A stretch of DNA of 22,867 nt, from NCBI GenBank assembly GCA_900766055.1, contig CAAFTZ010000011.1, positions 1 through 22,867 on the forward strand, given 5' to 3'. The notes under the pieces were generated by a model, which searched no databases, had not been told where the DNA came from, and worked only from the letters and a program-made list of their open reading frames with translations. This document shows positions 6,910 to 15,369 of the stretch, piece after piece; position 1 is the stretch's first letter, and each line of letters starts with the position of its first letter. Position numbers and translations under genes: made by a program. Source of the DNA: an uncultured Parasutterella sp. (GTDB taxonomy: Bacteria; Pseudomonadota; Gammaproteobacteria; Burkholderiales; Burkholderiaceae_F).

Positions 6910-7839
6910 ATGGCAACCACAACTAAGCCGATAGCAAAAACGACAAAGGCCACCGAAAAAAAACGCGCTCCTCGCTCAGCCAGCCGTAAAAGCGCTGAAA
7001 ACGGCGATCAGAAGAAACATTACCGCCCCGCTCCTTCTCTGCCTATGCAGAATGAAGGCATGCTCAATATGGCGATTAAGGCTGCTCGCGATGCCGGCAA
7101 GATCCAGGTCATTGCTTTCCGTGACCGCAGCAATCTTCAGATCTCGAACAAGAGCCTCGGCGACTACGTCACTGAAGTCGACAAAGAATGCGAACGCGTT
7201 ATCTTAGAAACGCTTAAGACTGCCTATCCCGATCACGCATTCCTCGGTGAAGAATCCGGCGAGAGCGGCAAGAAAGACGCCGAATACACTTGGGTCATTG
7301 ATCCGCTCGACGGCACTACGAACTTTATTCACGGGATTCCTCAGTTTGCCGTTTCCATCGCTTTGCTGAAAAACGGTCAGCCGCTCCATGCCGTCGTCTA
7401 CCACGCCATGGCCAATGAGCTCTTTACCGCTACCAAAGGTAAAGGTGCTTACCTTGATTCCCGCCGTATCCGCGTCTCCGGCTGCAATTCCATGCAGGAT
7501 GCACTGCTTGCCACCGGCTTCCCCTTCCGCGAAGGCGATAACTACGACGCTTACATCAAGTCTATGAAGGTCATGATGGAAAAGACCTGCGGTCTGCGCC
7601 GTATCGGTTCTGCCGCCTTAGATCTGTGCTGGACGGCCTGCGGTCGTTTTGACGGCTATTGGGAAAAAGGCATCAAGATTTGGGATATCGCCGCCGGAGC
7701 TTTGATTGCCCGTGAAGCCGGCGCCTTCGTTACCGACTTCTCCGGCGAAGGTGAATATCTTCAGAAAGGTGAAATCATTGCCGCCGCTCCGAAGATTTTC
7801 CCGGAAATGATCAGCGTCATTCAAGGCCGCCAAGCTTAA
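6910..7839 (+). CDS. suhB: Inositol-1-monophosphatase family protein (SuhB) with basic N-terminal tail
   Basis: A Mg2+-dependent, Li+-sensitive-type phosphatase fold. In E. coli, SuhB also joins the Nus complex for rRNA antitermination. The 309-aa protein carries GEESG (113-117), the metal-binding WVIDPLDGTTNF (128-139) and WDIAAGALIAREAGAFVTDF near the C-terminus, so the catalytic site looks intact. The family normally begins near Met46 or Met51. Here about 45 extra residues precede it, with roughly a dozen Lys/Arg in the first 40 and few acidic residues. The start at 6910 is supported by AGAGGAATAA directly upstream; the internal Met46 lacks a ribosome-binding site. The tail may contact RNA or RNA polymerase, which is inference. 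A strong terminator follows. Confidence 0.9.
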   Translation: MATTTKPIAKTTKATEKKRAPRSASRKSAENGDQKKHYRPAPSLPMQNEGMLNMAIKAARDAGKIQVIAFRDRSNLQISNKSLGDYVTEVDKECERVILETLKTAYPDHAFLGEESGESGKKDAEYTWVIDPLDGTTNFIHGIPQFAVSIALLKNGQPLHAVVYHAMANELFTATKGKGAYLDSRRIRVSGCNSMQDALLATGFPFREGDNYDAYIKSMKVMMEKTCGLRRIGSAALDLCWTACGRFDGYWEKGIKIWDIAAGALIAREAGAFVTDFSGEGEYLQKGEIIAAAPKIFPEMISVIQGRQA

Positions 7840-7861
7840 TCTTTAGCGCAAACTTTGATAC

Positions 7862-7893
7862 AGCCTTCGGCGAACCGTCCGAAGGCTTTTTTT
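7862..7893 (+). terminator. Rho-independent terminator after suhB
   Basis: AGCCTTCGG (7862-7870), an 8-base loop and CCGAAGGCT (7879-7887) form a perfect 9-bp stem that runs into seven T. It begins 22 bp after the suhB stop and ends 57 bp before the mutS ATG, so mutS must have its own promoter in this short gap or depend on readthrough. Confidence 0.92.
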
Positions 7894-7950
7894 ATCGATT
7901 TTTCGTCCGTTGAGATATCATCAACCAACGCCGCTTATTTTTTAGTACCA

Positions 7951-10596
7951 ATGACCGACAAGTCTATCGCCTCGATTGCCAATATTAGTGAGCAGGATCT
8001 GCTGAGCTTTACGCCGGCAATGCGTCAGTTTATTCAGATCAAACGCGACAACCCGACCTTATTGATCATGTATCGAATGGGTGACTTCTACGAAACCTTT
8101 TTCGAAGACGCCGAACTCGTCCATAGGGTGCTCGGGCTTACGCTGACATCGCGTTCTTCTACCAACTCCGGAACGCGCATTCCGATGGCCGGCATTCCCT
8201 ACATGACCTTGGATCAGTATTTGGTTCGTTTGGTCAATCAAGGCTTCAGCGTCGGCATCTGCGAGCAGCTCGGCACACCGGGCAAAGGCTTAATGGAAAG
8301 AAAGCTGGTTCGTACGATCACGCCGGGTACGCTAACCGATGAAAGTCTTTTAAATGATCGGTCGGAAAGCACGCTGCTCGCCGTTTATCTTCAGGGCAAA
8401 GGGAGCGCCGTCGGATTAGCTTGGATGACCATTTCTTCCGGTGTCTTCAAGGCCATGGAAACGACTGAGGCCGGCCTTATCAATGAAATCGAACGCATCA
8501 ATCCGTCCGAGATTTTGATTGCAGACCGTGACCGCGAACTCGCCGAAGAGCGTTTCCCGGATCGTTCCGTTTCTGCCCTCCCCGACTGGCACTTTGATCG
8601 AATTCGTGCTGAAAAGACACTGCTGAAGCAATTCGGAACCTCCACTCTTGAGCCTTTCGGGATTGCAGACTCCGACATTTTGATCACGGCCGCCGGCGTC
8701 GTAGCCGAATATGCCCGCTCCACTCAGGGAACCGACTTAACGCACATCACAGCAATTACTCGCGAAACGGACAATGACCACTTAGGCCTTGATGCGGCCT
8801 CCCGCAGAAACTTAGAAATCGTCCGAACGCTTCGCGGAGAGCAGACCAACACGCTCTTCTCGACAATGGACCATTGCCGTACGGCAATGGGAAGCCGCCG
8901 TCTCGCCTCCTGGCTGACTTCCCCATGCAGAGAACAGGCTCAAGCTGCTAAACGTTCGGATGCCGTCGAGATCCTATTGGACTCGATGGAGAAGTTAGAA
9001 AACATCAACGAGTTCTTAAAAGGCATTCCTGACTTCGAACGAACGGCTACCCGCATTGCCTTATGCTCGGTCAAACCTCGAGAGCTTGCCGCTTTACGCG
9101 ATGCCCTTCCCTCTCTCAATGTGATTGCTGAGAATCTTTCGGATCTCGATTCCGAACTTCTCAAGGAAACCGCAGAAGAGCTGCCGCTTCCTGAAGAGCT
9201 TTATCAGCTTCTTTGTGCTTCGCTCAAAAAAGAGCCCAGTACCTTTATTCGCGACGGAAATGTCATAGCGGAAGGCTTTAATGCTGAACTCGAGGAATTA
9301 AGCGTTCTTAAGAATCACGGCGGTCAATTCTTAGTTGACTACGAAGCCCGTGAAAAAGAACGGACGGGCATTCCTAATCTTCGAGTGGAATTCAACAGCG
9401 TTCAAGGTTACTTCATTGAGGTACCAAAAGGTCAGATCGATAAAGTGCCTGCCGATTACCGCCGGCGCCAAACGCTTAAAAACGTTGAACGATATATCAC
9501 GCCGGAACTCAAAGCATTTGAAGATAAGGCCGTCAGTGCGGAGGAACGTTCCAAAGCCCTGGAAAAACAGCTCTACGAAGAACTTATTCTGAAGTGCAAA
9601 CCTTTCTGTCAGGATCTTCTGAATTCGGCGCACGGCGTCAGTGTCCTCGACGCGCTCTCTTCTTTTGCTCAGCACGCTGATACTTATCGCTGGATCAAGC
9701 CGAATTTTGTTCCGGTGACCTCTGTTGAGATCAAGGGCGCCCGGCACCCGGTCGTTGAAGAAACGATCGAGAACTATGTACCTAATGACTGCGATCTCGA
9801 TGCCCAGCATCGTCTGCACATCATTACCGGCCCGAACATGGGCGGTAAATCCACGTATATGCGTTCCATCGCTCTGATTGTTCTTTTGGCTTACAGCGGA
9901 AGCTTTGTTCCCGCAGAGTGCGCGGACATCGGCGTCATCGATAAAATCCTGACCCGTATCGGCGCCGCAGACGATCTGGCAAGAGGACTTTCCACGTTCA
10001 TGGTAGAAATGACCGAAACCGCTTCGATCCTTCGTCAGGCCACCGATAAGAGCCTGGTTCTTATGGATGAAGTCGGTCGTGGTACATCTACCTTTGACGG
10101 GCTATCTCTGGCAGCCGCGATCGCAGAGGATTTGGTTGTTAACTGCAGAAGCCTGACGCTCTTTGCAACGCATTATTTTGAGCTGACGCAGTTAGAAAAG
10201 ACGCTGCCCGACGTCGTCAATGTTCATGTCGCTGCCGCAGAAAGCTCGAAGAACATTGTTTTCCTGCACGAAATCCGACCCGGCTCCGCCAATCAAAGCT
10301 ACGGTATCGCTGTTGCTAAGCTCGCAGGCATTCCGAGAAGCGTGATTCGAGGCGCACAAAAGGTGCTCTTAAAACTTGAAGAACGCGCGGCTCAAACGGA
10401 CGATAAACAATTAGACCTTTTCGTTGCCTCAGAGGCTTCGACAACGATCTTCCCGGAAGAAGAGCTTCCCGAAGAGGATCCCGCGCTGCTCGAACTCAGG
10501 GATAAGCTCGCAGATGTTTCGATGGATGATCTCTCGCCGCGCCAGGCTTGGGAATTATTGGCTGATCTGCAAAAGAAAGCAAAAGAAACCAAATAG
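7951..10596 (+). CDS. mutS: DNA mismatch repair protein MutS
   Basis: Recognises mismatches and small loops and starts methyl-directed or nick-directed repair with MutL. The protein has 881 aa (E. coli 853). The mismatch-reading motif GDFYETF at 44-50 contains the Phe-x-Glu wedge (Phe46, Glu48). IPMAGIPY and ICEQLG follow in domain I. The Walker A motif GPNMGGKST is at 627-635, the Walker B motif LMDE has Asp706-Glu707, and RGTSTFDG and ATHYFELT come next. The tail is acidic, with a closing helical segment (SPRQAWELLADLQKKAK) as in MutS1 dimer/tetramer tails. I chose ATG 7951 because the open frame upstream (to TTG 7855) runs through the suhB terminator and has no family likeness. No clear Shine-Dalgarno sequence precedes the ATG. 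Confidence 0.95.
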   Translation: MTDKSIASIANISEQDLLSFTPAMRQFIQIKRDNPTLLIMYRMGDFYETFFEDAELVHRVLGLTLTSRSSTNSGTRIPMAGIPYMTLDQYLVRLVNQGFSVGICEQLGTPGKGLMERKLVRTITPGTLTDESLLNDRSESTLLAVYLQGKGSAVGLAWMTISSGVFKAMETTEAGLINEIERINPSEILIADRDRELAEERFPDRSVSALPDWHFDRIRAEKTLLKQFGTSTLEPFGIADSDILITAAGVVAEYARSTQGTDLTHITAITRETDNDHLGLDAASRRNLEIVRTLRGEQTNTLFSTMDHCRTAMGSRRLASWLTSPCREQAQAAKRSDAVEILLDSMEKLENINEFLKGIPDFERTATRIALCSVKPRELAALRDALPSLNVIAENLSDLDSELLKETAEELPLPEELYQLLCASLKKEPSTFIRDGNVIAEGFNAELEELSVLKNHGGQFLVDYEAREKERTGIPNLRVEFNSVQGYFIEVPKGQIDKVPADYRRRQTLKNVERYITPELKAFEDKAVSAEERSKALEKQLYEELILKCKPFCQDLLNSAHGVSVLDALSSFAQHADTYRWIKPNFVPVTSVEIKGARHPVVEETIENYVPNDCDLDAQHRLHIITGPNMGGKSTYMRSIALIVLLAYSGSFVPAECADIGVIDKILTRIGAADDLARGLSTFMVEMTETASILRQATDKSLVLMDEVGRGTSTFDGLSLAAAIAEDLVVNCRSLTLFATHYFELTQLEKTLPDVVNVHVAAAESSKNIVFLHEIRPGSANQSYGIAVAKLAGIPRSVIRGAQKVLLKLEERAAQTDDKQLDLFVASEASTTIFPEEELPEEDPALLELRDKLADVSMDDLSPRQAWELLADLQKKAKETK

Positions 10597-10624
10597 CATT
10601 CTTTCGGCGTATCCGATTAGGCAG

Positions 10625-10653
10625 ACGGCTCGACAAGTTATCGAGCCGTTCTT
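10625..10653 (+). terminator. Probable terminator after mutS
   Basis: ACGGCTCGA (10625-10633), a 7-base loop and TCGAGCCGT (10641-10649) give a perfect 9-bp stem, followed by an interrupted T-rich tract (TTCTTATTT). It lies 28 bp after the mutS stop, between convergent genes. Confidence 0.7.
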
Positions 10654-10681
10654 ATTTCTGGGACCGTGATTCCTGTGTAAA

Positions 10682-11200
10682 TCAATGTTTAGTTTTAGAA
10701 GCCTCTTTAACGAGGTCTGCAACTTCTAAGAGTTCCGGAGCCTCCATCTCCTCGACTTCTTCGGGAGTCGCTTTTTCCACTTTCAGGACTTTAACGACAA
10801 ACTTGAGCGCCCAGCCGGCAAACGGATGATTACCGTCTAAGAAAACGTGGTTTTCATCGCTTCCGATCACGGTATATATTCTTCCGTCGCTCGGCTCCCC
10901 GGGCACACCTTCTACCTTCATTCCGGGCTCAACATTGTCGCCCAGCAAATTCAGCGGTACAGAACGAATCAGTTCGGGCTCGCTTTCTCCGAAAGCATCT
11001 TCCGGCTCCAAAGTCAGCGTAACCGTATCGCCGGCTTTTTTACCCATCAAAGCTTGTTCAAGTTTCGGGAAAATATCGTTATGTCCGAACAGCACCTGCC
11101 AGCCTTCTTCAGGCCCTTCCTGCAATTGATTGCCGGTGAGATCAAAAACGTCGATCTTTAGCCATGCAACCGTATCTTTTCCAATTACTGTTTCTGCCAT
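10682..11200 (-). CDS. FKBP-type peptidyl-prolyl isomerase, SlyD-like
   Basis: A 172-aa cytoplasmic prolyl isomerase/chaperone of the SlyD/FkpB branch. FGHNDIFPKLEQALMGKKAG (38-57) and the following LEPEDAFGE (64-72) mark the split FKBP domain. The inserted flap (about 73-118) follows, and VFLDGNHPFAGWALKFVVKV (119-138) is the diagnostic SlyD motif. There is no His/Cys-rich metal tail; the C-terminus is acidic (EEVEEMEAPELLEVADL), so nickel delivery as in E. coli SlyD is unlikely. There is no signal peptide. The start is supported by AAGGAAG upstream. It is the last gene of the minus-strand run, 79 bp after the FMN-binding protein. Calling it slyD would be reasonable but the orthology is not certain. 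Confidence 0.85.
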   Translation of the reverse strand: MAETVIGKDTVAWLKIDVFDLTGNQLQEGPEEGWQVLFGHNDIFPKLEQALMGKKAGDTVTLTLEPEDAFGESEPELIRSVPLNLLGDNVEPGMKVEGVPGEPSDGRIYTVIGSDENHVFLDGNHPFAGWALKFVVKVLKVEKATPEEVEEMEAPELLEVADLVKEASKTKH

Positions 11201-11279
11201 CGTTTTAAATCTTCCTTTTTGACGTGCCTCATCCTAGCAGTCTGCGACGCTGTTCAGACGGTAAATTGCCTCAGAACGG

Positions 11280-11756
11280 TTATTTCACGCAGATTTTGCA
11301 GGTGTACTCATCGCACTCAAGGCAGAACATCGTGACGAAGTTTTCCGCACCTTCCGGGAAGGAAGGCACCACTCCGGTCTGGTGGCGATAGAAAACTTCG
11401 AGCGCGTGACGAGCTTCCGAACCTTGAAGGATTTTCATTGTGCCGCTGGCCATGATGCTTTGGAAAGCCGAGCCGCTCTTGCAGGGAATTTCGGGATCAA
11501 TGACGACGCGTTCTCCGCACTCCATAATCGCAGCCGCTTTATTGCAGATGCCGCGAATGATGGAAACTTTCTTACCTTCAAGAGCGCTGTGGCTGTAAAG
11601 ACGAAGCTTTCCTTCGGGCGTAAATTCGTAGCCGAAGTTCATGATTACTGCGTAAGGTTTTTCCCCGTCCCACATGGCGTAGCTCACGATTTTGCAGCGA
11701 TCAAGAATCGCTTTCATCTTCTGAGCATCAGTAACTTCTCGGTCAGTTCGGCGCAA
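11280..11756 (-). CDS. Pyridoxamine 5'-phosphate oxidase-like FMN-binding split-barrel protein (NimA-like)
   Basis: A 158-aa protein of the pyridoxamine-phosphate-oxidase-like split-barrel group. Its N-terminus (MRRTDREVTDAQKMKAILDR) and YAVIMNFGYEF (35-45) followed by LRLYSHSALEGKK (51-63) are typical of NimA-like proteins, small FMN proteins annotated as nitroimidazole-resistance related. The physiological substrate is unknown for most members. It is cysteine-rich (eight Cys), and the C-terminal end CLECDEYTCKIC (145-156) forms CxxC-x4-CxxC, which could bind a metal or Fe-S cluster. There is no signal peptide. It lies downstream of bamC, separated by a likely terminator, so it may have its own promoter. 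Confidence 0.85.
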   Translation of the reverse strand: MRRTDREVTDAQKMKAILDRCKIVSYAMWDGEKPYAVIMNFGYEFTPEGKLRLYSHSALEGKKVSIIRGICNKAAAIMECGERVVIDPEIPCKSGSAFQSIMASGTMKILQGSEARHALEVFYRHQTGVVPSFPEGAENFVTMFCLECDEYTCKICVK

Positions 11757-11772
11757 TTTATTTTCTCCTATG

Positions 11773-11802
11773 AAAAAGCCGACGTTTTCAGGGCGCCGGC
11801 TT
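11773..11802 (-). terminator. Likely terminator after bamC
   Basis: Read on the minus strand, AAGCCG and CGGCTT (plus positions 11797-11802 and 11776-11781) pair, with an additional inner CG/CG pair step across one mismatch. The stem is followed by a run of T (A-run at 11773-11777 on plus). It sits just below the bamC stop and above the FMN-protein start. Confidence 0.6.
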
Positions 11803-11820
11803 CGAATTTGATTTGAATTT

Positions 11821-12993
11821 TTATCTGACTTGTTCTTGGAGCAGATTCAGAATTCTTGCAGAAGTGCTCAAAGGATCGGTCTTATCACTGTCAGGCATTG
11901 CGGTGACAGTTGTCTTATTGCCGTCAGAAACAAGTTTGACACGATAAAGCGGTGCATCGACGGGTTTTTCTTTCGAGAACCAGCGGCTGAAGAGACCTTC
12001 GTCGTTGCGCTTCTTAACTTCGTAGTCCGGATCCAGGTAACGGATGTAGTAAATGCCGGCAGAGCGGTCGCGGTCTTCAATGTTCAGACCGACACGATCG
12101 AGGCCGACGCCCACGCGTCTCCAGGCACGGTCGAAGTCTTCGTCGATTTCAAGGGCTTCGGTCTTGCCGTCGGCACCCTTAATTTCGCGGCTGACATAAA
12201 CGGGAGCTTCTTTCTGCAAAGCGGGCTGTTTTTCGATTTCTTCTCTTGTCTTCTGCTTCGGATTGAAGTCGTTTTCCAAACGCAGGGACAAGCGAGTCAG
12301 CATTTCGGCTTCGAGCTCTTTGTCGGCCGGAGCAGGCTGCCAAGCAGTATGTTCTTCGCTGGAGTTGGTATAGACCTCGATCATGCGGCGGTTTGTGATG
12401 TAAATATCGGTACCGCCGTTTTCATTGCGTTCGATACGAGTACGGTAACGGTCACGTTCGCCGGTGGAATAGACGGAATCGAGCAGTTTGCCGAGTGTCG
12501 CACGAATGATATCCTGGGGCAGATTGGCTTTGTTTTCTGCCCAGTTGGTTTCCATCACGCCGGCGCGCGGATCTTCCCGTTCAACCTGAAGGCCGACGGA
12601 AGGCCAGAAGTCCAGCAGGGATTCCCAAACCTGTTCCGGTGGGAGGTTGACTTGGATATATCTTTCGCTGCCGTCTTTAACAATTTTTGTCACGACGGTT
12701 GTGGGCAGAACCGGAGCGGTACCGTTTTCGATAGCGGCGCCGGAAGCGTTCTTGCGAGCCTGTTCGGTTTCAGCAACCTGAGTGGCGGTAACGGTCTGAG
12801 TCTTACCGGGAACGGTAAAACGATCGTCCATCGGGAGCTGAGAAAGATCAGGCGGAATTTCTAACGGAGCGCGGCTGGTTGTGCTCTCGTACTGAATCTT
12901 TTCGTCTGTAAATTTAGAACCCAAGTACTGACATCCGGTCAAAGAGGCCGCAATGACGGCAACAGTACAGGCACGCAGAGGAAATCTGCTCAT
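11821..12993 (-). CDS. bamC: Outer-membrane assembly lipoprotein BamC (NlpB)
   Basis: A lipoprotein of the BAM complex that inserts beta-barrel proteins into the outer membrane. The 390-aa precursor has an N-terminal signal with lipobox LTGC, so Cys21 would be lipidated. A Pro-rich region (PLEIPPDLSQLP) resembles the BamC segment that contacts BamD. Two helix-grip-like domains follow: one around residues 105-225 (INLPPEQ-type start VNLPPEQVWESLLDFWPSVG) and one around 265-385 (IDEDFDRAWRRVGVGLDRVG). The linker between them is charged. Its place directly after dapA mirrors the dapA-bamC pair of E. coli, which supports the assignment despite the low conservation of BamC. Confidence 0.88.
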   Translation of the reverse strand: MSRFPLRACTVAVIAASLTGCQYLGSKFTDEKIQYESTTSRAPLEIPPDLSQLPMDDRFTVPGKTQTVTATQVAETEQARKNASGAAIENGTAPVLPTTVVTKIVKDGSERYIQVNLPPEQVWESLLDFWPSVGLQVEREDPRAGVMETNWAENKANLPQDIIRATLGKLLDSVYSTGERDRYRTRIERNENGGTDIYITNRRMIEVYTNSSEEHTAWQPAPADKELEAEMLTRLSLRLENDFNPKQKTREEIEKQPALQKEAPVYVSREIKGADGKTEALEIDEDFDRAWRRVGVGLDRVGLNIEDRDRSAGIYYIRYLDPDYEVKKRNDEGLFSRWFSKEKPVDAPLYRVKLVSDGNKTTVTAMPDSDKTDPLSTSARILNLLQEQVR

Positions 12994-13039
12994 TTAGTCA
13001 CTCCAACTCCCTGGAAAATCGGGAAAATTAAAACTATTA

Positions 13040-13066
13040 AGGCGGTAATTTTAGCTTATACCGCCT
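13040..13066 (-). repeat. Hairpin between dapA and bamC
   Basis: AGGCGGTA (13040-13047) and TACCGCCT (13059-13066) form an 8-bp stem with an 11-base loop. On the minus strand the stem is followed by TAATAGTTTTAATTTT, a T-rich but interrupted tract. It may be a partial terminator or attenuator reducing readthrough from dapA into bamC. Confidence 0.5.
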
Positions 13067-13086
13067 CTTTCGTGGTGCTCAGTAGA

Positions 13087-13968
13087 TTAGATGCATCCGC
13101 CGACCATCAATGCTCGCTCAACCTGCTCGTGTTTCGAGGGGGAAAGCGGAGTCAGAGGAAGACGGATTCCCGGCGGAATCAGACCCATTCTGTGGAGAGC
13201 CCACTTAGGAACAATCGGGTTCGGTTCACAGAAGAGTTCTTTGTGCAGGGGCATCAGGCGGTCATTGATTTCACGGGCACCCATGACATCATTGGCCAGA
13301 GCCATCGCGCACATGCGGCTCATGAGTTCCGGAGCCACGTTGGCAGTCACGGAAATAACGCCGGAGCCGCCCATCAGCATCAAGGCAAGCGCGGAATCGT
13401 CGTTGCCGCTGTAAATCGCAAATTCACGGTCTTTCGGCAGACGGCTCAAGAGTTCGGAAGTGCGACCCAAATCACCGGTGGCGTCTTTCAAACCGATAAC
13501 ATTCGGCAGTTCCAAGAGGCGAAGCACGGTGTCGTTCTTCAGATCAGCAACCGTTCTTCCTGGAACGTTGTAGAGAATGATCGGAATATCCACGGCTTCG
13601 GAAATCGCCTTGAAATGCTGGAAGAGACCTTCCTGTGTCGGTTTGTTGTAATACGGAACAACTTGAAGTGTTGCATCTGCCCCGACTGAGGCTGCGTAGG
13701 CAGAAAGCTCGATCGCTTCTTTGGTGGAGTTAGAGCCTGTGCCGGCAATCACGGGGATGCGGCCGGCGGCCGTTTCGACAGCTACGCGAACCAGTTCGTT
13801 ATGTTCGTCATAGTCAACCGTCGGGCTTTCGCCGGTTGTACCGACGGCAACGATGGCGTTCGTGCCGGCGGCAATGTGCATTTCAATGAGGTTGCGGTAA
13901 GAGCCGTAGTCAATGGTGCCGTCTTCGAACATCGGCGAGACCAGTGCAACAATACTGCCTTTAATCAT
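13087..13968 (-). CDS. dapA: 4-hydroxy-tetrahydrodipicolinate synthase
   Basis: Condenses pyruvate with aspartate semialdehyde, the first committed step to diaminopimelate and lysine. The 293-aa TIM-barrel protein has all active-site residues at the same numbers as the E. coli enzyme: Thr44-Thr45 (VGTTGES), Tyr107 (VPYYNKP), Tyr133 and Arg138 (LYNVPGRT), and the Schiff-base Lys161 (GLKDATGD). The family's C-terminal helical part is present. AAGGAG lies a suitable distance before the ATG at 13968. It heads the dapA-bamC pair. The 104 bp upstream separate it from the methyltransferase gene and probably hold its promoter. Intact and highly typical. Confidence 0.97.
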   Translation of the reverse strand: MIKGSIVALVSPMFEDGTIDYGSYRNLIEMHIAAGTNAIVAVGTTGESPTVDYDEHNELVRVAVETAAGRIPVIAGTGSNSTKEAIELSAYAASVGADATLQVVPYYNKPTQEGLFQHFKAISEAVDIPIILYNVPGRTVADLKNDTVLRLLELPNVIGLKDATGDLGRTSELLSRLPKDREFAIYSGNDDSALALMLMGGSGVISVTANVAPELMSRMCAMALANDVMGAREINDRLMPLHKELFCEPNPIVPKWALHRMGLIPPGIRLPLTPLSPSKHEQVERALMVGGCI

Positions 13969-14072
13969 TATCAGTCACTCCTTGAGGTGAGATCCTAGTT
14001 TGGCTTGTCAAATTTATTTTATAGAACTTACCAAGCCTAACGAGACTCGATAAGTATTGATTTCACTAAGAT

Positions 14073-14663
14073 TTATGCGTTCGGAAGAATCATCGGAACA
14101 TTTTTCCCGTTGATTGGCTTTCTCGCCGCAAACCGCTGGAAGCAGTCGCCCTTCTCAATAAGCGACTCTTCGTATGCGAACACTTCCATCGTTTCGCGGA
14201 AAGCATCGATGAGCTCCAAAGGCTTCAGCACAAAATCCGGACTCTTTGCGCGATTGCCGTCAAATCCTTCGAAGGGGAGCATGAACGTCTCATAAATAAG
14301 GTATCCGCCCTGCTTTAAAGATTTAACCAAATGCGGAAACAGCGAACGCTCCAAATAGAAGCTTACGACAATGACGTCAAAGACTTCATCCTCGAAAGGC
14401 CACGGGGCCCCTTCTAAATCCGCCTGCATAAAAGTCGCACCCGGAATTGCTTCAATGTAAGGGCTGCAGCGCTCATCAATATCCAATCCCGTCACTTGGT
14501 TTCCGAAGGAAGCCAGAAGTTTGGTGTTTCGGCCGGCGCCGCAGGCCATATCCAGCACCTTGGCGTTGGGAGAAAAGAGCGGACAAAAACGCTTAATCCA
14601 TGCCGAAGGTTCTGCGTTTAACCCTTTAACAGCATGCTCGGACGGAATATATGGTGCTCTCAT
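14073..14663 (-). CDS. Class I SAM-dependent methyltransferase
   Basis: A 196-aa Rossmann-fold methyltransferase. Motif I is KVLDMACGAGRNTKLLASFG (35-54), the acidic residue after beta-2 is in VTGLDID (57-63, Asp61), and QADLEGAPWPF (80-90) together with FDVIVVSFYLER (95-106) supply motifs II-IV. It resembles TehB-like small methyltransferases, but the substrate cannot be inferred. It starts 16 bp after the site-2 protease stop, with AAGGA upstream, so the two are probably co-transcribed. There is no signal peptide or membrane segment. Confidence 0.85.
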   Translation of the reverse strand: MRAPYIPSEHAVKGLNAEPSAWIKRFCPLFSPNAKVLDMACGAGRNTKLLASFGNQVTGLDIDERCSPYIEAIPGATFMQADLEGAPWPFEDEVFDVIVVSFYLERSLFPHLVKSLKQGGYLIYETFMLPFEGFDGNRAKSPDFVLKPLELIDAFRETMEVFAYEESLIEKGDCFQRFAARKPINGKNVPMILPNA

Positions 14664-14679
14664 GATGCTTGTCCTTAAA

Positions 14680-15333
14680 CTAAATGAACCACTGAACGAT
14701 GGCCTGCCCCATTCTCATAAAGGGGCGCATGAAAATAGACAATGTTCCGGTCAGAATCAGTGCAAACAGAATCCACATTCCGTACGGTTCGATTCTCGAA
14801 TACTGCCAAGCCATTCCGGGAGGCAAAAGACCGGTGACAATACGGCCGCCGTCCAGGGGAGGAATCGGAATTAGGTTTAAAGCCATGAGCACGATGTTGC
14901 AGCTGACGCCGGCCACACACATTTTTATGAAGAAGTCTTCGTAAATGCCCATGGAGATCAAAATCTTGAGCACAATTGCCCAAAGAATGGCCTGGATCAA
15001 ATTCGCACCGGGGCCTGCTGCCGCCACCCAGATCATGTCGGTTTTCGGGTTGCGAAGATTACGGAAATTGATCGGCACGGGCTTTGCCCATCCGAACACG
15101 ATACCGCTCATGCCGGTCAGCGCACTGCCGATCAGCAGTGCACCCGGAACCAGGATCGTACCCACAGGGTCAATGTGCTTAATCGGATTCAGCGTTAAAC
15201 GGCCGAGCATGTAAGCGGTCTGGTCGCCGCAGAGCTTAGCGACGTAACCGTGCGCCGTTTCATGAATCGTGATCGCAAAGATCAAAGGGATCGCGTAAAC
15301 CGCGATAGTCTGAACAATTGAAGGAATGTCCAT
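14680..15333 (-). CDS. Site-2 protease family intramembrane zinc metalloprotease (M50)
   Basis: A 217-aa polytopic membrane protein. The first hydrophobic segment carries the zinc-binding HETAH (His24, Glu25, His28). NLIPIPPLDGGR (153-164, Asp161) supplies the third zinc ligand in the typical M50 arrangement. AAAGPGANL (104-112) is also characteristic of this bacterial subgroup. Hydrophobic stretches lie at about 5-27, 60-82, 100-128, 135-157 and 185-205. There is no PDZ domain, so it is not RseP. The role is probably proteolysis within the inner membrane, with unknown substrates. It lies between yciO and the methyltransferase, 36 bp after yciO, with a good AAAGAG site before its ATG. Confidence 0.88.
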   Translation of the reverse strand: MDIPSIVQTIAVYAIPLIFAITIHETAHGYVAKLCGDQTAYMLGRLTLNPIKHIDPVGTILVPGALLIGSALTGMSGIVFGWAKPVPINFRNLRNPKTDMIWVAAAGPGANLIQAILWAIVLKILISMGIYEDFFIKMCVAGVSCNIVLMALNLIPIPPLDGGRIVTGLLPPGMAWQYSRIEPYGMWILFALILTGTLSIFMRPFMRMGQAIVQWFI

Positions 15334-15369
15334 ATATCTCTTTATGGGTGCTGATTAAGAAAAGGCTGA

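Noticed and set aside
7855..7950. Upstream TTG start for MutS adding 32 residues
   Set aside because: The extension is encoded by the suhB terminator stem and T-run and has no counterpart in MutS proteins.
11830..12864. A 344-codon plus-strand open frame opposite bamC
   Set aside because: It is an antisense shadow: bamC on the minus strand has a signal peptide, lipobox, family features and conserved position next to dapA.
13995..14012. Perfect TTGACA (-35 like) on the minus strand upstream of dapA
   Set aside because: No acceptable -10 hexamer is found at 16-18 bp, so I do not call it the dapA promoter.
13990..14040. GGCTTG/CAAGCC inverted repeat in front of dapA
   Set aside because: The arms are only 6 bp with a loop of about 24 bases; this is within chance for the region.
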